Source: Aestuariivita sp. (GTDB lineage: Bacteria > Pseudomonadota > Alphaproteobacteria > Rhodobacterales > Rhodobacteraceae). Taken from it: DNA of 64,000 nt. The position numbers and the translations under genes are program-made. The DNA lies in contig JAPORY010000039.1 in NCBI GenBank assembly GCA_026709985.1, forward strand, positions 93,181 through 157,180. Direction: 5' to 3'. The notes beneath the pieces were generated by a model. It saw nothing but the letters and a program-made list of their open reading frames with translations, did not search any database and was not told the DNA's origin. Shown in pieces: positions 1-9,159 of this stretch (positions are counted from its first letter, which is position 1; every line of letters begins with the position of its first letter).

Positions 1-282
1 GTTCCAATCGGATACGAGGCGCAAATAAGGCCGCGATCAGGCCTTGCGCTACAATACGGCTTGATGGTTTGCAACGCACCGGGCACCATTGATAGTGATT
101 ACCGTGGACCTATTGGGGTCATTCTACTCAACACTGGACAAGAAGCGGTAAAGATTAGTCACGGCAGCCGCATCGCACAATTAATTGTTGCGCCAGTGGT
201 TCAAGCTCGCTTCGTCATATCAAAGAATTTAGATGATACCGCCAGAGGGGACAGTGGCTTCGGATCAACGGGACTCGATTAA
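1..282 (+). CDS. dut: dUTP diphosphatase, C-terminal part (gene runs off the left edge)
   Basis: Hydrolyses dUTP to dUMP and pyrophosphate, keeping uracil out of DNA and supplying dUMP for thymidylate synthesis; the family works as a homotrimer. The reading frame is open from base 1. Family motifs appear in order: RPRSGLA (motif 2), GTIDSDYRG (motif 3, with the Asp and Tyr that contact the deoxyuridine), GSRIAQLIV (motif 4), and the flexible C-terminal RGDSGFGSTG (motif 5) that closes over the phosphates. About 93 residues are visible, so roughly the first third is missing. The stop codon overlaps the start of the next gene (TAATG), which indicates translational coupling. Confidence 0.96.
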   Translation, partial: VPIGYEAQIRPRSGLALQYGLMVCNAPGTIDSDYRGPIGVILLNTGQEAVKISHGSRIAQLIVAPVVQARFVISKNLDDTARGDSGFGSTGLD

Positions 283-1352
283 TGATTTTGGTGCTAGGCT
301 TGGCAGTAGTCTTATGGAGTGCGGGGGCTTTGCTTGGCGCGCCGAGATCACTTCAATTGATGATGGTCGCCACCATTTATGTCGCGGTGATCATCATTCA
401 GGTTGCGCTGCCTTCTGGGCACGCTCTGCGCGAGGCAACAGGCGGTTCTGTCGCCCATTGGTTGATTCTTGGCGGGCTCACAGTTTTGGTACTGTTCTAT
501 CGGAATGGTCTGCAGCGATTGCGAAAATTAGCACACAAGAGGACAGCGTCTTCGCAGTTCGAACTGAGCAGTCCCGGTGTTTTTTCGGAAGTTGAATTAG
601 AACGATACGCACGACACATAATCCTGCGGGAAATCGGCGGCGGCGGTCAAAGGAAACTAAAGACCAGTCGCGTTCTGGTGATCGGGGCTGGTGGTCTGGG
701 TTCACCGGCGTTGCAGTATTTGGCGGCCGCGGGGGTCGGTCACGTTGGCATCATTGATGACGATGTGGTCACGAACAGTAATTTGCAACGGCAAGTCATT
801 CATAGAGATGCCGACATTGGTGTTGCGAAAGTTTTCTCGGCTGCATCGGCCATGGTCGCGCAAAATCCCTTCATTGACGTCAAGGCTTATAAACGAAGAC
901 TAACGGCGGAAATCGCTCGGGATTTAATTGCCGACTACGATGTTGTCCTTGATGGTTCGGACAATATTGAAACGCGTTATTTAGCCAATGCCGCAGCAGT
1001 GGCAGCCAATCGTCCTTTAGTTTCTGGCGCGTTGTCGCAATGGGAGGGACAATTGAGCGTATTCTTCCCAAAGAAGGGAGGTCCGTGCTATCAATGCCTC
1101 TTTCCAAACCCACCGGCACCCGAACTTACCCCGTCGTGCGCTGCTGCCGGAATAGTCGGTCCGCTGCCGGGTGTAATCGGATCAATGATGGCTCTTGAAG
1201 CCATAAAAATCATTACCGAGGCGGGCACCGAGATTCGTGGAAAAATGCTGATATACGATGCACTCTGGGGCGAAACCCGACAGATTTCCGTCCCTCGCCA
1301 GTCAGATTGCGCGATTTGCGGCAGAGTTAATCAAAGTGATGGAGAAAGTTAA
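282..1352 (+). CDS. MoeB/ThiF/HesA-family adenylyltransferase with N-terminal membrane segments
   Basis: E1-like enzymes of this family adenylate the C-terminal Gly-Gly of a small sulfur-carrier protein such as MoaD or ThiS. Residues about 1-75 hold up to three hydrophobic segments (1-20, 25-45, 57-73). The catalytic domain follows from about residue 100: the nucleotide-binding loop GAGGLG at 135-140, and two zinc-type CxxC pairs (CYQC, and CAIC near the C terminus). A TPSCA segment lies where MoeB/ThiF proteins carry their conserved Cys. At 356 aa it is longer than soluble MoeB (about 250 aa); the excess is the membrane part. Start ATG overlaps the dut stop. Whether it serves molybdopterin, thiamine or another carrier cannot be told here. 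Confidence 0.9.
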   Translation: MILVLGLAVVLWSAGALLGAPRSLQLMMVATIYVAVIIIQVALPSGHALREATGGSVAHWLILGGLTVLVLFYRNGLQRLRKLAHKRTASSQFELSSPGVFSEVELERYARHIILREIGGGGQRKLKTSRVLVIGAGGLGSPALQYLAAAGVGHVGIIDDDVVTNSNLQRQVIHRDADIGVAKVFSAASAMVAQNPFIDVKAYKRRLTAEIARDLIADYDVVLDGSDNIETRYLANAAAVAANRPLVSGALSQWEGQLSVFFPKKGGPCYQCLFPNPPAPELTPSCAAAGIVGPLPGVIGSMMALEAIKIITEAGTEIRGKMLIYDALWGETRQISVPRQSDCAICGRVNQSDGES

Positions 1353-1958
1353 GCCGAAAAACTGAATGTTTCTTACGCAGACCCAATCAACATGTATCTC
1401 GGAGTGCGCTAAACTCGGTTGCGAGAGCATTGGGATCTCGACCGGGCGGTGCGCAAATTTGGAGTTAACTTGCTATAGCAAAGAGTGCATCTATCCTCTG
1501 ATGTAGTAACAGTATTAACGGTGGTGAGAAAATACGCAAATTTGTCAGAAAGCCTCGTTTTTGTTGCCTAGGCTGTTTCGGGTTTGTCCAGTGCTGCGTT
1601 AGACCGATTCAGACGCAGGATTGCTCTGGAACCCAGCGTGACCGACGAAGAGGGATCTTTGTTTCAGCTAGTTTGATCGGATTCGCAACGCTTGTGTGTG
1701 TGGGCGGCAACCAGAGCAAGTGCAGCAAGACGAGGGTGGAGGGTGGAGTGGTGGGCCGCGGGCAGCGATGCTGCTGATTATGTGTCGTCTATGTTGGTTT
1801 TTCCAAAACTCAAATTCTTCTGTTCATTTCCAGGTCTGAGCTAAACGTTTCAATAAGTCGATATACGACCGTTCATTTGGTGATGATTTCTTCCGATAAA
1901 CTCGGTCGGTATCCTCGTTAATCGCACGGGTGCTTTGATGCGGCGGGTCGCGAAGCAT
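1353..1958. other. 606-bp gap without a recognisable gene
   Basis: No reading frame here looks coding on either strand and no tRNA-like fold was seen. A short G-rich imperfect repeat (GAGGGTGGAGGGTGGAGTGG) lies near 1733-1752. The stretch separates the conserved dut/MoeB-like pair from the accessory patch that starts with the toxin-antitoxin remnant. Confidence 0.5.
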
Positions 1959-2379
1959 TCATGGTTCCATCCATGGATTAATCACCTCAATATTCGTGTC
2001 CGTGAAATCCGTCACGTTGCGCGTTACCACCGCCATGTTGCGCACGCGAGCAATAGCAGCAATTTGGCAGTCGGCGTCGGACATCAATAGTCCCATCGCC
2101 CGTCGGGCGGCTGCGATCTCGGCGTAAGCCCTAGCGGCGGAACTATCATAAAGGGAGAATACGTTTGGCGAAGCCTGTGCGCACCCTCCGTTCCAGTCCT
2201 TGTGCCAGTCCATCGCGTCGTCTGCCTGGTGGTATGATTTCGAGGCCATAACGTAATTCCGCTTCACTGATCGCCGTGAGATGCAGACTCGATGTTGCCC
2301 GTTCTGCTATCCAGGAGGTTACGGAAGCATCAGGCATAGGACGCATCAGCTCGGACAGCACATTCGTGTCAAGAATCAA
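1959..2379 (-). pseudogene. VapC/FitB-type PIN-domain toxin, frameshifted
   Basis: PIN-domain toxins are Mg-dependent RNases held inactive by their cognate antitoxin. The first part starts at a TTG (2379) and reads ILDTNVLSELMRP, the classic PIN start with its first acidic residue, then SEAELRYGL with the conserved Glu. The frame is lost at about 2147-2152, just after a KRILPL segment. It resumes one base out of register at YDSSAARAYAEI and runs through SDADCQIAAIA and TRNVTDF to a normal FitB-like end (INPW). One extra base in CCTTTATGAT explains the break. The toxin is therefore probably inactive, unless the base is a sequencing error. Its partner antitoxin lies 17 bp upstream. Confidence 0.85.
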
Positions 2380-2396
2380 TACGGGCGGACGGTGCC

Positions 2397-2639
2397 TTAG
2401 TCGAAGTGCGGCGGCTCTCGCATCAGACGACGCGGTGGCAATTCTAGTACTACGCCGCCGCAGGACGCGAAGCATTCGCGGATGAATGCGGTTAGATTCT
2501 CTGGCTCAGCTTCCTGCCCGACCGCATCGCGCAGAATCAGCCTTGCTTCTTCTTCCATCGACCGGCCGTTGCCCGATGCCCACGTGCGAAGCCTCGCCTT
2601 GATACCGTCGTCCAAATTACGGATCGTGATACGCGCCAT
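2397..2639 (-). CDS. FitA/VapB-type ribbon-helix-helix antitoxin
   Basis: An 80-aa protein beginning MARITIRNLDD, typical of the FitA/VapB/StbC antitoxin group. The N-terminal half forms the ribbon-helix-helix that dimerises and binds operator DNA, including the RSMEEEARLIL helix. The C-terminal tail normally wraps round the PIN toxin. The gene precedes the toxin, as usual for these operons, and in the family it represses its own promoter together with the toxin. The antitoxin frame is intact although the toxin next to it is frameshifted. That order of loss is tolerated, because an antitoxin without its toxin is harmless. Confidence 0.88.
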   Translation of the reverse strand: MARITIRNLDDGIKARLRTWASGNGRSMEEEARLILRDAVGQEAEPENLTAFIRECFASCGGVVLELPPRRLMREPPHFD

Positions 2640-2818
2640 GTCTACGTCCTCCGTTACCCGTTGATTGAGAGCCTATGAAGTGGTTGTAATGCTGTCAAGG
2701 TGAAGTCTTTTTCAGGGTGCGAATCTGTTTTCCGGTGCGATTCGTGGAATGACCTCTTACATATCCGATGAGCAAAATGTTCAGGGTAGGGGGTTTCACG
2801 CAAAGAAGGAGGCCCCAC

Positions 2819-3000
2819 ATGACCAAAAAACTGACACCCGCCCGACGGTCCGCTTGAAACCCAACTCGTATCAACCCAGCAAGGCTGAACCGGACGAACT
2901 CATCGTCATCCACAAGCGGGATGGGTCAATCCCATCTCAGGCAGAACTTGCTCAGACCGCCTTGCGGCCCATGACTATCATGGAAGATGACGAAGCGTAA
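2819..3000 (+). pseudogene. small conserved-looking protein, frameshifted near its start
   Basis: A strong Shine-Dalgarno (AAGGAGG at about 2806-2812) precedes an ATG at 2819. That ATG frame reads MTKK and then hits a stop after 12 codons. One additional A in the A6 run at 2825-2830 would join MTKK to the long frame TDTRPTVRLKPNSYQPSKAE, giving about 61 aa that end in MEDDEA. The product is soluble, charged and of unknown function; the composition resembles small alphaproteobacterial proteins I cannot name. The frameshift could be a real homopolymer loss, a sequencing error, or a slippage site. A short inverted repeat, CGGAATT-TT-AATTCCG at 3017-3032, follows the stop. Confidence 0.5.
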
Positions 3001-3131
3001 TTCGGTCCAGGATTTTCGGAATTTTAATTCCGGCAAACTTTCCGGTTAAGCAAATTAGGATTTTGGTAAATATAATCCCCAAAAAATTAAACCGGAGTCA
3101 GGTGTATTTTGTTGATAGATCAAGGAGCGAA

Positions 3132-4427
3132 TTACTCTTCCGCAAATGCAAAGTTCTGAATTTTTCCTTCGTCATCAAGCTTGAGCAAAATGTTTACCGG
3201 TGAATTCTGCGCGTTAACTAATTCATGGGCTATTGTGATCACTTGCTCGATCAACAATTCATCATTTTCCAGTTCCCTTTTGTCGCGTATATCAGCGAGA
3301 TAAGAGAGACTGTTTTTACTGAATTTATCTTTGGCCAAAATTTCAATAATAATGGAACAGACCTCTCTGTACATCACGTACATATCTTCTAATTCCTTTC
3401 TTACATTGTTGACACGACTATATATCCATTCTGGATTTTCTTCTACAAACAGCATAATGCGATACCCGCACAATCTCGTGTATTGGCAGAACGTATGCTC
3501 CTTCAAGAACATCAATAAACTATCGACTGCTTTGTTAAATTCAGATCCTAACCCGGCAATATCTTTCAATTTTAATAGCGTGGCGGATATATCCTTTTCT
3601 ATGTGGACTTTTTTATTCTCAAGATCGGAAAGTATACTACTGACGGTCGAACGATGAATATCGCTGAATTGATGGTTAGCCATATCCTCAATTATGTCGC
3701 GAAAATTACAAAACGCACCTTCAAGCTTAGAACGTCTTTCGTCCTTCTGAAATTCCTTAACTTCTTCGGTATCCCTTTTGATTTCGTCTAGCTTCTTGTC
3801 GATGCGACCAAGCTTTTCGTTAATGTCGTATAGCTGTTTTTCGGCCACTAACATTGCCAAGAGTTTATGAACGCCTGCAACGGATACCAAAATTCTTAAT
3901 TGGTTGGGCTTGTCCAATTTGGCGTGCTCTGTGATTTTTCCGTTAACCTTTATCATTCCCCGTTTTGACGTCTCTTCCCCGGCTACAGTCGCTAAGTCAT
4001 CCCAAGAATAATTTTGTGGCAAGCTCACCTTGGCGTAGTTTTCTGTGAGAACTTCCGTGCCAATGCCCAAATTGGGGACAGAAGAAAGAAGCGGATTGAG
4101 TTGTGATATTTGACTCTTTTGTCCCATTTCGCCTGTTGCAGCTTCCCATTTCATTCTTCCGGGATCAGAAACTTTCGCACTCGTTATTTCCAAACAAGGA
4201 GTATCGTGTTTTTGGTCTGTAAAAGTCGATTTGTCCTTGCGTTGAAAATCAAGGCTACGCAAATTCTTTTGCATCTCCCGCCATTCGTGACGCTCTCTTT
4301 CGTTTTCCTTTTTCTGATCTGCTTCTTCGCGTCTTTTGGGGTCATCAATAATGTATTTTTTTCCAACTAACGCAAATGAGGCACCCACTATTGTAGTCAC
4401 CATTGCAGTGATAATGTATCTGAACAT
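3132..4427 (-). CDS. membrane-anchored coiled-coil protein of unknown function
   Basis: I do not recognise the family. The ATG at 4427 is preferred to the in-frame ATG at 4478 because a GGAAG ribosome-binding site precedes it. That gives 431 aa. Residues 1-20 (MFRYIITAMVTTIVGASFAL) form one membrane segment, followed by a strongly charged stretch to about residue 60. A middle region of about 100 residues contains NPLLSSVPNLGIG. A coiled coil follows (about 190-230: LYDINEKLGRIDKKLDEIKR), then an all-helical C-terminal half. The gene stands alone and is distinctly AT-richer than its neighbours, which suggests acquisition by transfer. A role in phage defence or envelope stress is possible but unsupported. 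Confidence 0.75.
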   Translation of the reverse strand: MFRYIITAMVTTIVGASFALVGKKYIIDDPKRREEADQKKENERERHEWREMQKNLRSLDFQRKDKSTFTDQKHDTPCLEITSAKVSDPGRMKWEAATGEMGQKSQISQLNPLLSSVPNLGIGTEVLTENYAKVSLPQNYSWDDLATVAGEETSKRGMIKVNGKITEHAKLDKPNQLRILVSVAGVHKLLAMLVAEKQLYDINEKLGRIDKKLDEIKRDTEEVKEFQKDERRSKLEGAFCNFRDIIEDMANHQFSDIHRSTVSSILSDLENKKVHIEKDISATLLKLKDIAGLGSEFNKAVDSLLMFLKEHTFCQYTRLCGYRIMLFVEENPEWIYSRVNNVRKELEDMYVMYREVCSIIIEILAKDKFSKNSLSYLADIRDKRELENDELLIEQVITIAHELVNAQNSPVNILLKLDDEGKIQNFAFAEE

Positions 4428-4604
4428 CTGATTCACTTCCTTCCAAAAATGCTTTGACCTTCGATTCCCAAGTTGCATATGACCTTCATATGTTTGTTAA
4501 AACGCGGACGCGGAGATTGTGCTCTCGCTCGCTTGCTGCTATTTCTTATCAGTTCAGCACCAGTCAGAACTATGCTCTATTAGGAACTATGACCTACCAA
4601 AGCG

Positions 4605-5534
4605 TCAATAGCCTTGATCACGATCAACGACGTAAAGAAAGGAATCACCAGTCTCGCCGCGTCGAACATTTTCGACGATTGTCTTGGCGGCGGAAAAAGG
4701 ACGCGTTTCCGAGGCAATGTGCGGTGTTATAGTAACTCGGGGATGGTGCCAAAATGGATGATCTGCAGGTAGCGGCTCTTTGCGAAAAACATCCAACGTT
4801 GCATGACCTAAGAGCCCAGTATCCAGTGCGGCGATCAGATCCGTGTCATTGATGAGCTGGCCGCGGCCCGAATTTAACAAAACAGCCTTCGGAGCGAGCA
4901 GCGATAGTGATTCGGCATTTATGATATTTTCGGTATGCCTAGTTGCCGGTAACAGCAGGATGACGATTTCGGCATCGGTTAAGGCACACCTAAACCCAGC
5001 ATCTCCAAAAAATGTACGAATGCCATTGAGATGTTTTTCCGAGCGAGACCACCCAGAGACCGAAAAACCAAGATTCGCTAAAGTCACAGCGCACGCTTTA
5101 CCGAGTTCACCGAGTCCAAGAACGGTCACTCGCCGTTGTGACGCCAGGGGTGGTGCGACCGATTGCCAATCCCCCGGAGAAGCCAAAATGTGGGTGTCCA
5201 TTCCAAGATGATGTCGCAACGTATGCCCGACTACCCATTCGACCATGCCTTGCGTCATTGCTGGATCGACCATGCGCAAAAGCGGAACAACGATAGAGGA
5301 ATTTTCTACTATGCTTTCAACGCCAGCCCAGAGGTTAAGGACGGCCTTGAGTCGACGAAATGGGGTAAAGTCCCGCAAGTGACTGTCGGGGGTATAAATC
5401 ACATAATCAACGATTTCAGGTGAAAATGAACAGCGGAGATCTACAGTTAAACCCACTTCGGTGAAGGCCGCACGCAGTTCAGGTTCATAGTCAACCCAGC
5501 GCTCTTGACCAGCGGCAAAAAGAACGTTGAGCAT
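4605..5534 (-). CDS. D-2-hydroxyacid dehydrogenase, glyoxylate/hydroxypyruvate reductase A type
   Basis: NAD(P)H-dependent enzyme of the D-isomer 2-hydroxyacid dehydrogenase family; close relatives reduce glyoxylate and hydroxypyruvate. The 309-aa protein matches GhrA-type length. The Rossmann fingerprint is VLGLGELGKA. The catalytic triad is visible as Arg in SGRGQL, Glu in FRKEPLP and His in PHIASE. The substrate-side segment LNLWAGVESI also fits the GhrA group, as does the short first domain. It lies just downstream of rodA on the same strand, 9 bp away, so it is probably read through from the cell-shape operon even though its metabolism is unrelated. The exact substrate cannot be read from sequence. 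Confidence 0.88.
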   Translation of the reverse strand: MLNVLFAAGQERWVDYEPELRAAFTEVGLTVDLRCSFSPEIVDYVIYTPDSHLRDFTPFRRLKAVLNLWAGVESIVENSSIVVPLLRMVDPAMTQGMVEWVVGHTLRHHLGMDTHILASPGDWQSVAPPLASQRRVTVLGLGELGKACAVTLANLGFSVSGWSRSEKHLNGIRTFFGDAGFRCALTDAEIVILLLPATRHTENIINAESLSLLAPKAVLLNSGRGQLINDTDLIAALDTGLLGHATLDVFRKEPLPADHPFWHHPRVTITPHIASETRPFSAAKTIVENVRRGETGDSFLYVVDRDQGY

Positions 5535-5543
5535 CTTGGGTCA

Positions 5544-6683
5544 CTACCGTGGTTGGTGAATTTGAGCACTCTGAACTAAACCGAACGCCATCATAATCAC
5601 CAGCATCGCCGAGCCACCAAAACTTACGAGCGGTAGGGGTACCCCCACCACCGGTGCTAAACCAGTGACCATCGACATGTTTAGTGCAAAAATCAAAAAG
5701 AAAGTAAATGCAATTCCAAGGGTCAATAACATCGAGAATCGGTCTTTCGTCGATAAGGCAACGACGATGCAAACGATGACGATCATGACGTAGAGGCCGA
5801 GCAACGTAGCGGTTCCGACAAAACCAAACTCTTCGGCTAAGGTAGTGAAAATGAAGTCAGTATGCTTTTCTGGTAGGAAATTAAGGCGCGATTGTGTTCC
5901 CTGCATGAAGCCGCGGCCCGACCAACCCCCCGAACCCAGTGCTATTTTCGACTGAGTAATATGGTAGCCAGCCCCCAAAGGGTCACTATCTGGGTTAAAA
6001 AAGGTATCAATCCGTCGATACTGATAGTCTTGCAATAGTTGCCAAGCGGTTCCACGACTTTGGAAGACCGCCAAGATTAAGGTTGCGATCAACGCGAAGA
6101 CAGCAACAAAATACCCCCAATGGACACCCGCAACAAACATAACACTGGCGCCAGCTGACAGTAATAGAATCGCCGTCCCGAGGTCCGGCTGCCCCAAGAT
6201 TATGACCGTCGGCAGAATAATAATGACCACGGGCACAAAAACCCATATCGGATGCGAGATTCGACGGGCAGGCAACCAATCATAATAGGCCGCAAGCAGC
6301 ATAATGAGCGTGAGCTTCATTAATTCAGAAGGCTGCAGGCGAAACAGGCCAAAGTCCAGCCATCGTTGGGCTCCCTGACTGACAATTCCAAAAAGATCGA
6401 CGGCGAGTAAAAGAAAGAGTGAAAAAATATAGCAGAGGGGAGAGACACTTCGCCAAAACCAAATCGGAATTATTGCGGCGACCAACATGACGAATAAACC
6501 CGCTGCAAATCGAATCATTTGCGGTGCCGCCCATGGCCAAAAATTTCCGCCCGCAATTGAATAGAGCATCAAGAATCCGAAGCTCGCTGTCGCAAAAATC
6601 AGCAAAATTAGCGGCCAATTTAAGTACCGGAGTTTGCTTGGACCGGCGGGGATCGTTCCGACAGATTGTACCAAGTAGCTCAT
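5544..6683 (-). CDS. rodA: peptidoglycan glycosyltransferase RodA (SEDS family)
   Basis: Polymerises lipid II into glycan strands for side-wall elongation, working in complex with PBP2 under MreBCD control. The 379-aa protein is strongly hydrophobic, with about ten membrane segments. SEDS signatures visible are GSGGWSGRGFMQGTQS, the loop with FLPEKHTDFIFTTLAEEFGF, and the C-terminal VGVPLPLVSFGGSAML. The start codon overlaps the mrdA stop (ATGA), so PBP2 and RodA are translationally coupled, the arrangement seen widely in proteobacteria. No disruption was seen. Confidence 0.96.
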   Translation of the reverse strand: MSYLVQSVGTIPAGPSKLRYLNWPLILLIFATASFGFLMLYSIAGGNFWPWAAPQMIRFAAGLFVMLVAAIIPIWFWRSVSPLCYIFSLFLLLAVDLFGIVSQGAQRWLDFGLFRLQPSELMKLTLIMLLAAYYDWLPARRISHPIWVFVPVVIIILPTVIILGQPDLGTAILLLSAGASVMFVAGVHWGYFVAVFALIATLILAVFQSRGTAWQLLQDYQYRRIDTFFNPDSDPLGAGYHITQSKIALGSGGWSGRGFMQGTQSRLNFLPEKHTDFIFTTLAEEFGFVGTATLLGLYVMIVIVCIVVALSTKDRFSMLLTLGIAFTFFLIFALNMSMVTGLAPVVGVPLPLVSFGGSAMLVIMMAFGLVQSAQIHQPR

Positions 6684-8623
6684 GTTCGGTCACTCCGTTC
6701 TCCCGAACTCTCGGGAATGAACTCACGCAATCGAGCTTGTTGTTCCCGAATAGCCGAGCGATCTTCTGCCGGATAAACTGAAAGCGGTGGCGGACCGTCG
6801 TGAAGGGCCTGCAAAGTGATATCGCGGGCAATAGGGGCGGCAGCGCTAGAGCCGCTCCCACCATGCTCAACAATTACAGCAACTGCGATTTTCGGAGAAT
6901 CAGCCGGAGCGTAACTCACAAACAAAGCGTGATCGCGAAGTTCCCAAGGCAAATCTTCGCTTTTCCGCACCCCATTAAGGCGCTCATCCGCAGAAATATT
7001 GCGGATTTGGCTTGTGCCCGTTTTACCAGCCATTCGGTAGTCATCATGGATCACCCGTGAGCGATATCCCGTCCCGCGGCGATCATTGACGACTGAATAC
7101 ATCGCACGAGTAATATATTCGAGATTCGTGCTGCTGACACCTAATGATTGGGCCAGAGTGTCTTGTTGATTAATACCATTGATAGTTTTAACTAATCGCG
7201 GCGAAACTTGCAGGCCCGTCGCTAATCTTGCCGCCATGACAGCTAATTGTAACGGTGAGGCGAGAACAAAACCTTGGCCAATTGACGCATTCACAGTATC
7301 GCCAACATGCCAATCTTCGCTATGTATTCGGCGTTTCCATGCGCGGTCGGGTATCAAGCCAGATGCAACAGCTGACATTGGTATGTCATGCTTAACCCCC
7401 AGACCGAAACGGCGCGACATCGCTGCAATTCGTTGCTGTCCAACTTTCTGAGCTAAGTGATAGAAGTAGACATCACAGCTTTGCGCGAGTGATTGGTGCA
7501 AATTTATAGAACCGTGACCTCCCCGTTTCCAACAGTGAAAGCGTCGTTCAGAGACCTCAAGGTGACCGGGGCAGAAAATCACGTCTTCAGGGGTGATCAA
7601 ACCATCTTCAAGGGCCGCCAATGCTGTAATCATCTTGAAGGTCGAGCCCGGTGGATAAATCCCCTGTACGGATTTTGAGGCCATCGGCCGAAACTTGTTG
7701 TTCAGTAGTGCATTGTAGTCAGTTGATGAAATGCCTCGAACAAACTTGTTGGGGTCGAAGCTAGGTGATGAGGTGATGGCGCGGAGATCGCCTGTCGGCA
7801 AGTCAATGACCACTGCGCTCGCACTATTTTCTCCGAGCCGTGCCTGCGCGTAAGCCTGTAAATTGGCGTCAATAGTCAGTTGTATATCAGCGCCGGTTTC
7901 GCCATCACGACGCTCAAGTTCTCGCATTACGCGGCCCACAGCATTAATTTCAAGCTGCTTTGATCCAGCTTTACCGCGCAACAGATCTTCCTTTTGCGCT
8001 TCAACACCAACTTTGCCAATTTGAAATCGAGGGATACGCAGTAATTGATTTGGATTATCGATTTTTTCGAGATCATGGTCACTTACGGGCCCAACATAAC
8101 CGACGACATGAGCGAAATCCGCGCCACGGGGATAGACTCGTGTGAAACCAACTTCTGGAGAAATTCCCGGTAGAGCAGGGGCGTTTGCTGCGACCGCTGC
8201 GACGCGGTTCCAAGGAACATGTTCTGCGACGGTAACCTGTACAAATGGCGGGTTCCGCTTGATATCCTCGTGGGTACGTTGGACTTGATCTGCACTTAAC
8301 GGTATTAGGTGCCCTAAACGCTCTAAGACGGCATCAATATCGCCAGCGTTTTCTGGTAACAAAACGATTCGGTAACTTGGATCATTTTGTGCAAGTACAC
8401 GGCCGAATCGGTCAAAAATCTCCCCTCGCTTTGGTGCAATTAGGCGAATGCTGATCCGGTTTTTTTCAGCGAGTAGATGAAACTCATCGGCTTGCTCAAC
8501 TTGCAAATGCCGCATTCGCAAGCCCAGCGCGGCAACAAAGACTAACTGCGCCCCGCCGACAAGAAACACCCTTCGAGTTGCGACAGTGTGTGTTCTTTGT
8601 AATTCTTGGTGTTTAGTCGTCAT
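6680..8623 (-). CDS. mrdA: penicillin-binding protein 2 (elongasome transpeptidase)
   Basis: Cross-links peptidoglycan during rod elongation; partner of RodA. I chose the ATG at 8623 (MTTKHQEL), 8 bp after mreD, rather than the in-frame ATG at 8752, which would lie deep inside mreD. This gives 647 aa. One N-terminal membrane helix (FLVGGAQLVFVAALGLRM) is followed by the pedestal domain with RGEIFDRFGRVLA. The transpeptidase domain carries the active-site serine in GSTFK, SCD as the second motif, and KTGTS as the third. SCD instead of the more common SxN triad is a variation found among PBP2 proteins. Order mreB-mreC-mreD-mrdA-rodA is the classical one. Confidence 0.96.
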   Translation of the reverse strand: MTTKHQELQRTHTVATRRVFLVGGAQLVFVAALGLRMRHLQVEQADEFHLLAEKNRISIRLIAPKRGEIFDRFGRVLAQNDPSYRIVLLPENAGDIDAVLERLGHLIPLSADQVQRTHEDIKRNPPFVQVTVAEHVPWNRVAAVAANAPALPGISPEVGFTRVYPRGADFAHVVGYVGPVSDHDLEKIDNPNQLLRIPRFQIGKVGVEAQKEDLLRGKAGSKQLEINAVGRVMRELERRDGETGADIQLTIDANLQAYAQARLGENSASAVVIDLPTGDLRAITSSPSFDPNKFVRGISSTDYNALLNNKFRPMASKSVQGIYPPGSTFKMITALAALEDGLITPEDVIFCPGHLEVSERRFHCWKRGGHGSINLHQSLAQSCDVYFYHLAQKVGQQRIAAMSRRFGLGVKHDIPMSAVASGLIPDRAWKRRIHSEDWHVGDTVNASIGQGFVLASPLQLAVMAARLATGLQVSPRLVKTINGINQQDTLAQSLGVSSTNLEYITRAMYSVVNDRRGTGYRSRVIHDDYRMAGKTGTSQIRNISADERLNGVRKSEDLPWELRDHALFVSYAPADSPKIAVAVIVEHGGSGSSAAAPIARDITLQALHDGPPPLSVYPAEDRSAIREQQARLREFIPESSGERSDRT

Positions 8624-8631
8624 GATTTCAT

Positions 8632-9159
8632 CTAAACAAATAGATTTTTTGTCGGCGGGATCTTTCGTACGCCAAACAAAACACGAGAAACGATAACAAC
8701 GAGCGGGTAGGCGATTATGGTGGTTGTAACCTGCGTTAAGGACAGTGTCCAAGGCGCGTGTTCAACACCGATGAGGGCCTGAATTTGCCAATAAAGCATG
8801 ATGACGAGGGTTATCGCGAAACTAAAGACAACCCATTCGCCCAAGAAGTTTACATTCTGTAAATTGATTGCGCGAGTTTTTAATTCCTCAACAGCGATCA
8901 CGACCAAAACTGTTAACAAACCAGGAGGACGCTGCAGGAGAAAATCCGCAATTAAGAACACAGCAGCAACCAGTAGCATCGGAACAGATTTGGGGCAACG
9001 TATGGCCCAAGCAAGGGTCAGTGCCAATAATAGATCTGGACCCGCCCATGCTGGCGGCGTATGGCGTAGCGGTAAAAGAAGAATGAAAGTCAATATGATC
9101 GCAATGGCCAAGTAAAGCAGCCATTGACCGATTAACGCTTGGCTTCGGTTGCTGGTCAT
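8632..9159 (-). CDS. mreD: rod-shape determining protein MreD
   Basis: Small integral membrane member of the elongasome that binds MreC. The 175-aa protein is almost entirely hydrophobic, with about five membrane segments and a positively charged C terminus. Primary sequence is poorly conserved in this family, so the call rests on size, topology and position between mreC and mrdA. The start overlaps the mreC stop (ATGA), which supports coupled synthesis. Confidence 0.93.
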   Translation of the reverse strand: MTSNRSQALIGQWLLYLAIAIILTFILLLPLRHTPPAWAGPDLLLALTLAWAIRCPKSVPMLLVAAVFLIADFLLQRPPGLLTVLVVIAVEELKTRAINLQNVNFLGEWVVFSFAITLVIMLYWQIQALIGVEHAPWTLSLTQVTTTIIAYPLVVIVSRVLFGVRKIPPTKNLFV

